Of a stretch of 64,000 nucleotides of DNA, positions 27,680-35,440 are shown piece by piece; position 1 is the first letter of the stretch, and each line of letters starts with the position of its first letter. Made by a program: the position numbers and the translations under genes. Source of the DNA: an uncultured Lachnospiraceae bacterium (GTDB lineage Bacteria; Bacillota; Clostridia; Lachnospirales; Lachnospiraceae); the NCBI GenBank assembly GCA_910585825.1, contig CAJUEY010000006.1, positions 31,593 through 95,592 on the forward strand, read 5' to 3'. The notes under the pieces were generated by a model. The model searched no databases. It had not been told where the DNA came from and worked only from the letters and a program-made list of their open reading frames with translations.

Positions 27680-27687
27680 GCCGATAT
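27661..27687 (+). promoter_or_regulatory. Sigma-28 (FliA/SigD)-type promoter of flagellin
   Basis: TAAG at 27661-27664, a 15-base spacer, and GCCGATAT at 27680-27687. This closely matches the flagellar sigma-D/28 consensus (TAAA-N15-GCCGATAA). The -35 region is within the last codons of the upstream gene and the -10 starts right after its TAG stop. It lies about 80 bases before the flagellin start. Confidence 0.8.
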
Positions 27688-27769
27688 AAAGTAGAGAAAA
27701 CAGTATGAATATAAACTACAAGGATGTAGCAGCACTGCATGGAGGCGGAAGAATAGGAAGGTATCAAAT

Positions 27770-29188
27770 ATGAAAATTAATCACAATATGTCAGCGGTTG
27801 TTACAAATGCGCAGTTATTAAAAACAGAAGGAGGACTGGCAGCTTCTATGGAGCGGTTGTCTTCCGGTCTTAAGATCAACCATGCGAAGGATGATCCGGC
27901 AGGCATGGCGATCACCAATAAAATGCAGGCGCAGATTGACGGACTTGCAAAAGCCTCCGAAAGTGCATCAAACGGAATCAGCGTACTGCAGATTGCAGAC
28001 TCAGCGTTAGGAGAGATTACTGATATGCTGCAGAGAATCCGGGAATTGTCCGTACAGGCTGCAACAGACACCAATCAACTGGAAGAGCGTGAGGCGATTC
28101 AGCAGGAAATAGAATCTCTGGTGGTGGAAGTAGACCGTATTTCCAGAGATACGGAATATAATACAAAGAAATTATTAAACGGAACTTCCGATACGAGAGT
28201 ATATGGAGACGGCATTTCCAGAATGTCCATTACCGATTCGGTAAGAACAGGCGAATACAAGATGACAATCGACGCGGCGGCTACACAGGCGTCTCTATTG
28301 GGCAACAGCACCCAGGCCGGAGTGATCCCGGCAGGAAAAGTCGAGATTAACGGCATGGAAATCGTTATTTCAGAAGGAGAATCCGCAGAAAGCGTTTTTG
28401 AGAAATTAAGAAGAGGCGCAGAGCTTGGGGATGTGAGCCTCATAATCACCGATGGAACGCAAACGGCCACAGGAGAATATAACGCTCTCGACAAGGAATT
28501 TGAATTTGGAGACCAGCTGGCATTTGTGTCCAATCAGTATGGCGTATCTTCGTCTGTGGAGATCAGCTGCAGCAACGAGGCGCTGAAACAGTTTTTAGGA
28601 CTGGGAGCGACAGCAACGCCGGGAAAAGATGCTGAAATTACTTTAGACCGCAGCAACGCATCTGCGTTTGGCGCTCAGGCAACCGTTTCTTTAGACGGCA
28701 ATAAAGTAAAAATAACCGATGTAAGCGGTTTTGAAATGAATTTTATGATAGATGCAGGCAAAACGGGAGATGTCAATATCAATGTAACTGATATCGGAAC
28801 CATGACGCTGCAGATCGGGGCAAATGAGCATCAGACGATGGATGTGAGAATCCCGGAGGTTTCCAGTAAGACGCTTTATCTGGATGAAATAGATGTAACA
28901 AAAGTAGGCGGCGCAGCAAAGGCAATTTCCCAGTTGGATTATGCGATTTCCGCTGCGTCATCTGTCAGATCCGCAATAGGTGCATATCAGAACCGTCTGG
29001 AGCATTCGGTTGACAGTCTGGATGCGTCTAATGAGGACATGACAGATGCAATTTCCCGGATAGAAGATACCGATATGGCAAAAGAAATGTCAGAATACAC
29101 CAAATATACAGTTTTGCAGCAGGCAGGTACTTCTGTACTGGCGCAGGCAAATGACATTCCTCAAATGGTGCTTCAATTGCTGCAGTAA
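27770..29188 (+). CDS. Flagellin
   Basis: A 472-residue flagellin. The N-terminal D0/D1 region has MKINHNMSAVVTNAQLLK, MERLSSGLKINHAKDDPAGMAI and the GISVLQIADSALGEITDMLQRIRELSVQAA block. The C-terminal D1/D0 region has RSAIGAYQNRLEHSVDSLDASNEDMTDAISRIEDTDMAKEM and ends VLAQANDIPQMVLQLLQ. The middle D2/D3 domain of roughly 200 residues is variable. AGGAAGG lies 8 bases before ATG 27770, and a sigma-28 promoter lies upstream. Flagellin is exported by the flagellar type III apparatus with the FliS-like chaperone encoded next. It is not clearly FlaA or FlaB, so no symbol is given. Confidence 0.95.
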   Translation: MKINHNMSAVVTNAQLLKTEGGLAASMERLSSGLKINHAKDDPAGMAITNKMQAQIDGLAKASESASNGISVLQIADSALGEITDMLQRIRELSVQAATDTNQLEEREAIQQEIESLVVEVDRISRDTEYNTKKLLNGTSDTRVYGDGISRMSITDSVRTGEYKMTIDAAATQASLLGNSTQAGVIPAGKVEINGMEIVISEGESAESVFEKLRRGAELGDVSLIITDGTQTATGEYNALDKEFEFGDQLAFVSNQYGVSSSVEISCSNEALKQFLGLGATATPGKDAEITLDRSNASAFGAQATVSLDGNKVKITDVSGFEMNFMIDAGKTGDVNINVTDIGTMTLQIGANEHQTMDVRIPEVSSKTLYLDEIDVTKVGGAAKAISQLDYAISAASSVRSAIGAYQNRLEHSVDSLDASNEDMTDAISRIEDTDMAKEMSEYTKYTVLQQAGTSVLAQANDIPQMVLQLLQ

Positions 29189-29200
29189 GAGGTAGCGTGT

Positions 29201-29677
29201 ATGAAACAGGAACAAGTACAGGATTTTACCCGGAGAATCAGCCAGAGCAACAGAGGGGCTCTGGTGGTGATTATTTATGAGATTATATTCGCATATATCA
29301 AAGATGCCGAAGAAGGGCTGGCCGGCGATAATTACGAGGGCTTTAAAGAAGGACTGGCAAAGGCGGGAAGAGGAGTGGATGAACTGATTCATTCTCTTGA
29401 TTTCCAGTATGAGATTTCAAAGGATCTGTATTCTTTATATGTTTTTGTAAAAGAGTCTATGGCAAAGGCAGTGATCAAAAAGCGGGCGGATGAGCTAGCC
29501 GGCGCCAAAGAGGTTCTTATGAACCTGTATACAGCATTTGAAGAGGCTGCAAAGCAGGATCAGTCCACCCCTTTGATGCAGAACACACAGCAGGTATATG
29601 CCGGGATGACATACGGTAAAAATAATTTAACAGAGACGTTTCAGGACCCTGAAACTTCCAGAGGATTCTTCGCGTAA
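29201..29677 (+). CDS. fliS: Flagellar export chaperone FliS-like
   Basis: A 158-residue, all-helical protein. The segment QSNRGALVVIIYEIIFAYIKDAEEGL matches the FliS opening helices, and DYEISKDLYSLYVFVKESMAKAVIKK the central one. It sits 12 bases after flagellin, the usual place of a chaperone that binds the flagellin C-terminus. It is longer than the commonest FliS (about 125 residues), with extra residues at the C-terminus. Its last codons and stop fall within the left arm and loop of a terminator hairpin. Confidence 0.78.
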   Translation: MKQEQVQDFTRRISQSNRGALVVIIYEIIFAYIKDAEEGLAGDNYEGFKEGLAKAGRGVDELIHSLDFQYEISKDLYSLYVFVKESMAKAVIKKRADELAGAKEVLMNLYTAFEEAAKQDQSTPLMQNTQQVYAGMTYGKNNLTETFQDPETSRGFFA

Positions 29678-29892
29678 GAATCCTCTATTTGTTTTACACG
29701 GCTTAAAAGAAACTGATAGCGCATCTGCACTGACTGTACCTGGTAGATGTAGCAATCGATCAGATCTGGTTCTACGGCATTGGAAAGATTTGTGTAAGCA
29801 GAATCCAAATCATGTTTTGTTCGGTCTAAATCCTCCAGCAATAGAGAATAGCGTTTGTCACGAAAAATACTGTTTTCAAGAATTCGATTCAT
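29641..29892 (-). CDS. DUF2508/YaaL-like protein
   Basis: An 83-residue protein, highly helical (LEDLDRTKHDLDSAYTNLSNAVEPDLIDCYIYQVQSVQMRYQFLLSRVKQIE). The D-L-x-x-T-K-x-x-L-x-x-A-x-x-N-F pattern with L-I-D-x-Y-I-Y-E matches the DUF2508/YaaL family of Firmicutes, function unknown. It is convergent with fliS and overlaps its last 37 bases, so both genes share a terminator hairpin. In Bacillus yaaL lies just upstream of bofA in the same direction; here the BofA-like gene is divergent across a 179-base gap. Confidence 0.8.
   Translation of the reverse strand: MNRILENSIFRDKRYSLLLEDLDRTKHDLDSAYTNLSNAVEPDLIDCYIYQVQSVQMRYQFLLSRVKQIEDSYAKNPLEVSGS
29660..29690 (+). terminator. Terminator within the fliS 3' end
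   Basis: A perfect 11-bp stem, AGAGGATTCTT at 29660-29670 and its complement at 29676-29686, with a 5-base loop. ATTTGTTTT follows. The fliS stop (29675-29677) is at the loop/stem junction, and the same bases encode the last residues of the convergent DUF2508 gene. The minus strand has no T run after the stem. Confidence 0.75.
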
Positions 29893-30071
29893 AGTATCCC
29901 CGCTTTCTGAACAGCCTAATCATGCTGTAATGAAATAATGCTTATTTAAATTATAGTCAGAAAAATCCAGAGTATACAGAAAAAAGGCATATTTTCCAAA
30001 AAAAAGTATATATTGTATCAAAATAGCAACAGGAAAAGCATCTGAACTGTTGCTTAAAATAAGACGAGGGT

Positions 30072-30356
30072 ATGGGAATCTATATGGATATAAAAACGGG
30101 TGTATGGGCGATGCTTGGCATCTGCCTGCTGGTGCTTTCCATAGGGGTATTAAGAAGGAAGGCAGAGATCCTTTTAAACTTCTGCGTGAGAACAATTTTG
30201 GGGATTGTGGCAATTTATACGATGAATATGATGTTAAACGGACTGGGGATTGAAAGTGCGGTGGGATTGAACCCAATTAGTGTTTTGACAGTGGGAAGTC
30301 TTGGTACAGGCGGCTTTGCGCTGCTTTACGGAATTTCATTTTACCATTTATTGTAA
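30072..30356 (+). CDS. BofA-like pro-sigma-K processing inhibitor family protein
   Basis: A 94-residue protein with three hydrophobic spans. The last block, GLNPISVLTVGSLGTGGFALLYGISFYHLL, is the typical BofA C-terminus (N-P-x-S/T-x-x-x-x-G-x-L-G-x-P/G-G). In Bacillus BofA holds the SpoIVFB protease inactive in the forespore membrane. In clostridia without classical sigma-K processing its job is unclear. The start ATG at 30072 has CGAGGG upstream. It is followed by the Tad locus promoter. Confidence 0.85.
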   Translation: MGIYMDIKTGVWAMLGICLLVLSIGVLRRKAEILLNFCVRTILGIVAIYTMNMMLNGLGIESAVGLNPISVLTVGSLGTGGFALLYGISFYHLL

Positions 30357-30392
30357 AAAATTCACAAAAATACGAATTTTGTAAAAAATCCA

Positions 30393-30421
30393 TAGACAAA
30401 TGAGAAAGGCAGAGATATAAT
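30393..30421 (+). promoter_or_regulatory. Promoter of the Tad/Flp operon
   Basis: TAGACA at 30393-30398, a 17-base spacer, and TATAAT at 30416-30421, about 30 bases before the first Tad gene. No other strong promoter is visible until the Flp pilin. Confidence 0.72.
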
Positions 30422-30472
30422 TCAACATATAAAGAAAATGCGAGGTGATGGATTGGAAGTATTAAAACAGGC

Positions 30473-30991
30473 TTGCTGTTTAGTTTACTGACAGTGGCAG
30501 CAGTACAGGATGTGGAGGCTGGAAAAATCTCTAACAGACTTATCGTCACAGGTCTGATGATCGGCATAGTTGTTCAGATTACAGAGTATCAGGTTTGGGG
30601 CGTGTATTATTTTCTCAGGAACATATCGGTTCCTGTCATTCTTTTATATCTTTTATTTCAAATGCGTGTCCTTGGGGCAGGCGATATCAAATTATTTTCC
30701 ATGATAGGCAGTATACTTACAACAGGAGAATTGTTTCGATGTATGGCGTATAGTTTTCTGGCGGCGGGAGCGACATCGGTTTTGTTTTTGGCTGCAGATC
30801 CAGAAAGGCGGCTGAAAATGCGGCATGCCATAGGCTATTTATTTCATACGCTGCGGACAGGAGAGATAAAGCCTTATCCATTTTCCCATGAACCGGGAAG
30901 ATATCCATTTGCTTTCTCTGTACCGATATTGTTTGGAACGGCCGCTGCGTTGCAATTTCCCCTGAGTTACTGGAACGGAGGTGTATATTGA
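30473..30991 (+). CDS. A24-family prepilin peptidase (TadV/CpaA-like), first copy
   Basis: Around 172 residues, polytopic, with the two catalytic Asp motifs of type IV prepilin peptidases: AAVQDVEAGKISNRL (first Asp) and GAGDIKLFS (G-x-GD). The later region ends in a membrane span, with PGRYPFAFSVPILFGTAA between. It would process the Flp pilin and pseudopilins. The start is uncertain. TTG 30473 has no ribosome site. GAGGTG at 30443-30447 points to the in-frame ATT at 30452, which would add seven residues. TTG 30453 has good spacing but is out of frame and hits a stop after 12 codons. Confidence 0.85.
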   Translation: MLFSLLTVAAVQDVEAGKISNRLIVTGLMIGIVVQITEYQVWGVYYFLRNISVPVILLYLLFQMRVLGAGDIKLFSMIGSILTTGELFRCMAYSFLAAGATSVLFLAADPERRLKMRHAIGYLFHTLRTGEIKPYPFSHEPGRYPFAFSVPILFGTAAALQFPLSYWNGGVY

Positions 30992-31998
30992 TTCAATTAA
31001 AAATTGCGTTTTTAGATGAAGAAGAGACATATTTGGAGCAGCTGAAGGGATATTTAATCCGCAAAAAGGAGTTGTTTTTTAGGATCAGTACTTTTTCCCA
31101 TGCAAAATCCTTTCTGGAGTATCAGGAACACACAGCTTTTGATGCAGTGATAATGACAAAAAGCTTCTGGAGGATTTTGTACAAAGAAACAGCGCAGATC
31201 AAACAGATTTTTCTTCTGGAAGAGGCCGGGAGCCTGCCATATCAGGACTGCCTTTTTGTAAAGAAATATCAGTCGGCGGAAAATCTGCTGGGACAGATTT
31301 CGGCAATGCTCTGGCAGGAAAAGCAGGAAGGGCAGAGAGGCGTTTTTGAAAAACCGGCAGAGCTGATTGGCATTTATTCTCCGGTACACCATGAGAATCA
31401 GATACTTTTCGGCATGTCCATGGCGCAGATTCTGGGAGAAAATCAGAAAGTATTATATGTCAATCTGATGGAGCACAGCGGTTTCAGTCAGCTGGCGGGA
31501 ACGGAGATTTCAGAGGATATTGGAGATCTGGTCTATGGAATGATGCAGAAGGAATATGAGTTTACAGTGGAACTGAGAAAGGTTTCCCGGACATACAAAA
31601 ATTTTGATTATATTCCCCCGGTGGTAAATCCAGAGCATTTGTTTGAATTGACAAAAGCATTGTTTGAACAGCTTTTGCTGGAATTGAAAAACTGCAGCGG
31701 ATATGATGTGGTCATTATTGATTTTGGAACGGTGTTTTTGGGTTTTGCAGAAATGATGCCGGTTTTTGAAAGTTTTTACTGTCTGGGCAAAGAAGGAACC
31801 GTCAACCGGTACCGCATGGAGGAGTTTCTGGAATATCTGAGCAAAGAAGGAGAGCACATCATGACGCATATGAATCGGGTGCTTTTGCCGGAACAGATGC
31901 ATTTTCTGGAAGAGGGCAGTCCTTTGGAATGTAGTTTGTATGGCGGAATGGGCGACTATATCCGCCGATGTCTGTACGGAGGAACAGAAATTGGATAA
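30988..31998 (+). CDS. TadZ/CpaE-like MinD-superfamily protein with degenerate P-loop
   Basis: A 336-residue protein. The first 110 residues resemble a receiver-like domain (FLDEEETYLEQLKGYL) and the rest a MinD/ParA-type ATPase fold (YSPVHHENQILFGMSMAQILG, LYVNLMEHSGFSQLAG, YDVVIIDFGTVFLG). The P-loop position lacks the G-K-T/S of normal MinD proteins, so ATP binding may be altered. TadZ localises the Tad machine at the pole in other bacteria. The TTG at 30988 overlaps the peptidase gene stop and follows GGAGGTG; its own stop overlaps the cpaF start. Confidence 0.8.
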   Translation: MIQLKIAFLDEEETYLEQLKGYLIRKKELFFRISTFSHAKSFLEYQEHTAFDAVIMTKSFWRILYKETAQIKQIFLLEEAGSLPYQDCLFVKKYQSAENLLGQISAMLWQEKQEGQRGVFEKPAELIGIYSPVHHENQILFGMSMAQILGENQKVLYVNLMEHSGFSQLAGTEISEDIGDLVYGMMQKEYEFTVELRKVSRTYKNFDYIPPVVNPEHLFELTKALFEQLLLELKNCSGYDVVIIDFGTVFLGFAEMMPVFESFYCLGKEGTVNRYRMEEFLEYLSKEGEHIMTHMNRVLLPEQMHFLEEGSPLECSLYGGMGDYIRRCLYGGTEIG

Positions 31999-33220
31999 TA
32001 AGAAACTATATTTTGAAATCAAGGAAAATGTACTGCAAAAAGCGGATCATACCAGAGAGCTATCCAATCAGGAATTAAAAGACTGCATTGAGGGGGAACT
32101 GCAGAAAAGAGATAAAGAAGGTTTGCTTTCTTTTGAAAAACGCAGACAGTATGCAGAACGCTTATTTGCCTCATTTCGGAAATTCGGCGTTTTACAGGAA
32201 TTGATTGAGGATGAGGAAGTGACAGAAATATTAGTCAATGGGCCGACGCATATTTTCTATGAAAAAGCCGGAGAACTGCATTGTTTTGAAAAGTCTTTTT
32301 CCGGGGAAGAGGAGCTGGCAGATTTGATTCAGACGATTTGTGCAGGAGGAAACCGCATGGTCAACGAGGCGTCGCCTATTGTAGACACCAGACTGCCGGA
32401 CGGCTCTCGCGTCAATATTGTCTTACCGCCCATTTCTTTAGACGGTGCATCCGTATCCATTCGTAAATTTTCAAAAGAACCTATGAATATGGCTGCGCTG
32501 CTGTCTTATGGCTCCTTGTCAGAAGAAATAGCATTGTTTTTAGAAAAGCTTGTGATTGCAGGATACAATTTATTTGTTTCCGGAGGAACCGGTTCCGGAA
32601 AGACTACATTCTTAAATGCCTTATCGGCATATATTCCAAAAGACAAACGGGTAATCACAATTGAAGATTCGGCAGAACTGCAATTGAATGGAATTGCGAA
32701 TCTGATACGGTTAGAGACGCGGACGGCAGGGTTTGAAGGAGTTTCGCCTATTGGCATCCGGGATCTGATCAAAACGGCTCTTCGAATGCGGCCGGATCGT
32801 CTGATTGTGGGAGAATGCAGGGGGGCGGAGGCGATTGATCTTTTAAGCGCTAACAATACAGGGCATTCCGGCAGTCTTGGCACAGGGCATGCCAACAGCG
32901 CTTATGATATGATTCATCGTTTGGAGACAATGGTGTTAATGGGAATGGATCTGCCCATAGCTGCAATCCAGAGGCAAATCGTTTCCGGAATTGATGTGTT
33001 TATCCATTTGGGCCGGTTAAGAGATAAGAGCCGGAAGGTGCTTGAGATTGCAGAGTTGGATAAAGTAATGGGCGGAAATATCCGGTTAAATGTATTGTAT
33101 CGGTTTATGGAAACCGGAGAAGAAGAAGGGAAAATTCAGGGAAGATGGGAAAAAACAGGAGAACTTTTACATCAGGAAAAATGGGATGCGGCCGGATTTC
33201 CCTCCATAGAGAAAAGATGA
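31991..33220 (+). CDS. TadA/CpaF-type secretion ATPase
   Basis: A 409-residue hexameric ATPase that powers Flp pilus assembly. It shows Walker A GGTGSGKTTFLNAL, the EDSAELQL Asp/Glu box, the RPDRLIVGECRGAEAIDLLSANNTGHSGSLGTGHANSA Walker-B/His box, and an N-terminal domain with LVNGPTHIFYEKAG. The TTG at 31991 has GGAGGA seven bases before it and is preferred over upstream in-frame starts. It overlaps TadZ by 8 bases and TadB by 4. Confidence 0.95.
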   Translation: MDNKKLYFEIKENVLQKADHTRELSNQELKDCIEGELQKRDKEGLLSFEKRRQYAERLFASFRKFGVLQELIEDEEVTEILVNGPTHIFYEKAGELHCFEKSFSGEEELADLIQTICAGGNRMVNEASPIVDTRLPDGSRVNIVLPPISLDGASVSIRKFSKEPMNMAALLSYGSLSEEIALFLEKLVIAGYNLFVSGGTGSGKTTFLNALSAYIPKDKRVITIEDSAELQLNGIANLIRLETRTAGFEGVSPIGIRDLIKTALRMRPDRLIVGECRGAEAIDLLSANNTGHSGSLGTGHANSAYDMIHRLETMVLMGMDLPIAAIQRQIVSGIDVFIHLGRLRDKSRKVLEIAELDKVMGGNIRLNVLYRFMETGEEEGKIQGRWEKTGELLHQEKWDAAGFPSIEKR

Positions 33221-33915
33221 CCGCAGTAGGAGCGGCAGTTGGAATCAGTGGATTGATTTCGGGTCTGTTTTACAATTCCTTCTGGGGAATGTGTACATTT
33301 CCGGCTGTCTGGTATGTTTCCAATAAGTATGCCTGCCGGAGAAAAGAGGACAAGCGGAGGAAACGTTTGAATCTGGAATTTAAAGATTATATGTATGCCG
33401 TAAGTAGTTTGCTGTCGGCGGGATATTCCATAGAACGGGCGTTTTTGGCGGGATTGAAGGATATGGAGCGGCTATACAAAGAAGAGAGCGTTTTAAAGAA
33501 AGAGCTGGACGCAATGGAAAAAAGGCTTTCTCTTCAGGAGCCTATTGAGCATATTCTGGAGGATTTTGCAGCAGAGAGCAAAAGCGAAGATATTGAAACG
33601 TTTGTAGAGGTTTTCTGCTATGCCAAACGGGGAGGCGGTGATTTTCTGCATATTATAGCAGTATCTGTGGGAAGGCTTTGCGATAAGATGGAGGTGCAGG
33701 AAGAAATTGATACGGCAATTGCCGAAAAGAAACTGGAGCAGAAGATTATGTGCGTGGCGCCTCTTGGGATTTTACTGTTTTTTAAGGCGACGTCGCCGGA
33801 GTTTATAAGTGTATTATATGGGAATTTGCTGGGAGGTGCAATTATGACCATTGCCCTTTTCCTGTATGCAGCAGCATTTTTTCTGGGCATGAAGATAATG
33901 GAGGTTGAAGTATAG
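33217..33915 (+). CDS. TadB-like T2SS F-family membrane protein
   Basis: A 232-residue inner-membrane platform protein. It has two N-terminal spans, a conserved cytoplasmic T2SSF helix region (LNLEFKDYMYAVSSLLSAGYSIERAFLAGLKDMERLY, FAAESKSEDIETFVEVFCYAKRGGGDF), and C-terminal spans. The ATG at 33217 overlaps the CpaF stop (ATGA). It pairs with the TadC-like protein next to it to anchor the ATPase in the membrane. Confidence 0.88.
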   Translation: MTAVGAAVGISGLISGLFYNSFWGMCTFPAVWYVSNKYACRRKEDKRRKRLNLEFKDYMYAVSSLLSAGYSIERAFLAGLKDMERLYKEESVLKKELDAMEKRLSLQEPIEHILEDFAAESKSEDIETFVEVFCYAKRGGGDFLHIIAVSVGRLCDKMEVQEEIDTAIAEKKLEQKIMCVAPLGILLFFKATSPEFISVLYGNLLGGAIMTIALFLYAAAFFLGMKIMEVEV

Positions 33916-33917
33916 GG

Positions 33918-35201
33918 ATGATATTGTGCGGCGCGGCAGGTATAGTCTGTCTGTTGATTCTGGCTTTTTGGCGGAGACATCCGGTTATAGAGAAGATAAG
34001 AACTCCCTGCAGAGTGATATTGGTATTCTGCGTGCTGGGAAGTCTGGCAGAACTGACAGCACAGACCGGCAGCAATAGACTGGAGCTGGGAGAAATTACA
34101 AGGAGGGAGCCGGGAGAAGGAGACAGGGAAGAAGAGGCAATTGTGTATCTAAAAGAAGAGGATACGGAATATCCCATTACACTTACCATTGAGGAGCGGC
34201 AATATCCCAAGGCGGAAGAGGAAAAACTCTTGGCAGGAGCCAAAAAGGAAATCCGGGAAACTTTTTGCGGGGACAATGCTTCTCTGGATCAAATAACAGC
34301 AAACCCTGTGGTTTTGGAAGGCTATCAGAATGATGCAGTCTCGGCGGAATGGCTGTTTTCAAAGGAAGAGGTGATTTCTCCGGAAGGAGATATCAATCAG
34401 AAGGCTCTTGGGGAAAACCCGGAAGAAATAGAAGCAGTCATTTCTCTTAGCTGCGGAGAGGCAGAGGAATGGTATCGCTTTTCCTTTACGGTTATACCGG
34501 AAGAAAAAACCAGAAAAGATCGTCTTGTCGCAGCAATCCAAGATCGGATTCAAAAACAGGATAGAAAAGAGGCCGTTGTAAAACTGCCGGATCAAATTAA
34601 CGGACAGGCGATAATCTGGAGAGAAGGGACAGAGGTAGAAACCACAGAACTGTTCGGTTTGGGTATTTTGGCGGCAGCAGCGGCTGTTTATGTAGAAAAA
34701 GAACAAAAAGAAAGGAAAAAACAGAAGCGAAGGCAAAATCTTCTGGCAGGGTACCCGGAATTTGTCAGTAAAATTTCTCTGTTGTTGGGAGCGGGCATGA
34801 CAATATCGTCGGCGCTGCGGAAAATCAATCAGATGCATCAGCAAAAAATGCCAAAAGAAAATGGCAGAGACGCCGTATATGAGGAATTGTATCAGATGAT
34901 TTGTAAAATAGACAATGGGATGGGAGAGATGAGAGCTTATCAGGAATTTGCCAGGCAGTGTGAAATCAGACCATATCGAAGACTGGTTTCCCTCCTGATA
35001 TCCGGACAGAGGACAGGCAGCCAGAAGTTATTGGAGCAGTTAAATGAGGAAAGCGAACGTGTGTTTTCAGAACGAAAGAATACAGCCCGTAAATTTGGAG
35101 AAGAAGCAGGAACAAAAATGCTTTTGCCGATGATGATGATGCTTGTCATCGTATTGGGGATTGTAATCATTCCGGCATTTTTGTCCATTTACGGAGGTTA
35201 A
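33918..35201 (+). CDS. TadC-like T2SS F-family protein with a large extracytoplasmic insertion
   Basis: A 427-residue platform protein. Residues 1-45 contain one or two spans. Residues about 50-220 form a hydrophilic, mostly acidic domain (LEDTEYPITLTIEERQYPKAEEEKLLAGAKKEIRETF) of no clear family. A hydrophobic LFGLGILAAAAAVYV follows. Only residues about 260-427 are the T2SSF domain (LLAGYPEFVSKISLLLGAGMTISSALRKI, then the final MLLPMMMMLVIVLGIVIIPAF span). It starts 2 bases after TadB. The inserted domain is not part of a standard TadC; it may be an extracytoplasmic sensor or coupling module. Confidence 0.85.
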   Translation: MILCGAAGIVCLLILAFWRRHPVIEKIRTPCRVILVFCVLGSLAELTAQTGSNRLELGEITRREPGEGDREEEAIVYLKEEDTEYPITLTIEERQYPKAEEEKLLAGAKKEIRETFCGDNASLDQITANPVVLEGYQNDAVSAEWLFSKEEVISPEGDINQKALGENPEEIEAVISLSCGEAEEWYRFSFTVIPEEKTRKDRLVAAIQDRIQKQDRKEAVVKLPDQINGQAIIWREGTEVETTELFGLGILAAAAAVYVEKEQKERKKQKRRQNLLAGYPEFVSKISLLLGAGMTISSALRKINQMHQQKMPKENGRDAVYEELYQMICKIDNGMGEMRAYQEFARQCEIRPYRRLVSLLISGQRTGSQKLLEQLNEESERVFSERKNTARKFGEEAGTKMLLPMMMMLVIVLGIVIIPAFLSIYGG

Positions 35202-35269
35202 AATGTATAACAGATCAGCTTGTCTGAACTGTTGCAGAAACGAATAAAACAAAGGAAGGAACGATATAA

Positions 35270-35440
35270 ATGAGAGAATGGAAGGAATTTTTAATGGAAG
35301 AAGAAGGAAACGGCGTTGTTGAAGTGATTTTAATTCTGGTAGTGTTAATCGGAGCTGTGGTTATTTTCCGAAAGCAGCTGCAGGCGCTGGTAGGAGATTT
35401 AATGCAGTCTGTGGAAAAGAAAGCAAAAGCGGTAGAATAA
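35270..35440 (+). CDS. Flp-type major pilin (small pilin)
   Basis: 56 residues, beginning MREWKEFLMEEEGNGVVEVI and followed by a hydrophobic stretch ILVVLIGAVVIF and a short basic-acidic tail. The G followed by VVEV then a hydrophobic helix is the Flp prepilin cleavage motif, so the mature pilin would start after Gly14 and be about 42 residues. AAAGGAAGGA precedes ATG 35270. It lies within the Tad operon and its stop overlaps the start of the next gene. The adjacent A24 peptidases would cleave it. Confidence 0.9.
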   Translation: MREWKEFLMEEEGNGVVEVILILVVLIGAVVIFRKQLQALVGDLMQSVEKKAKAVE

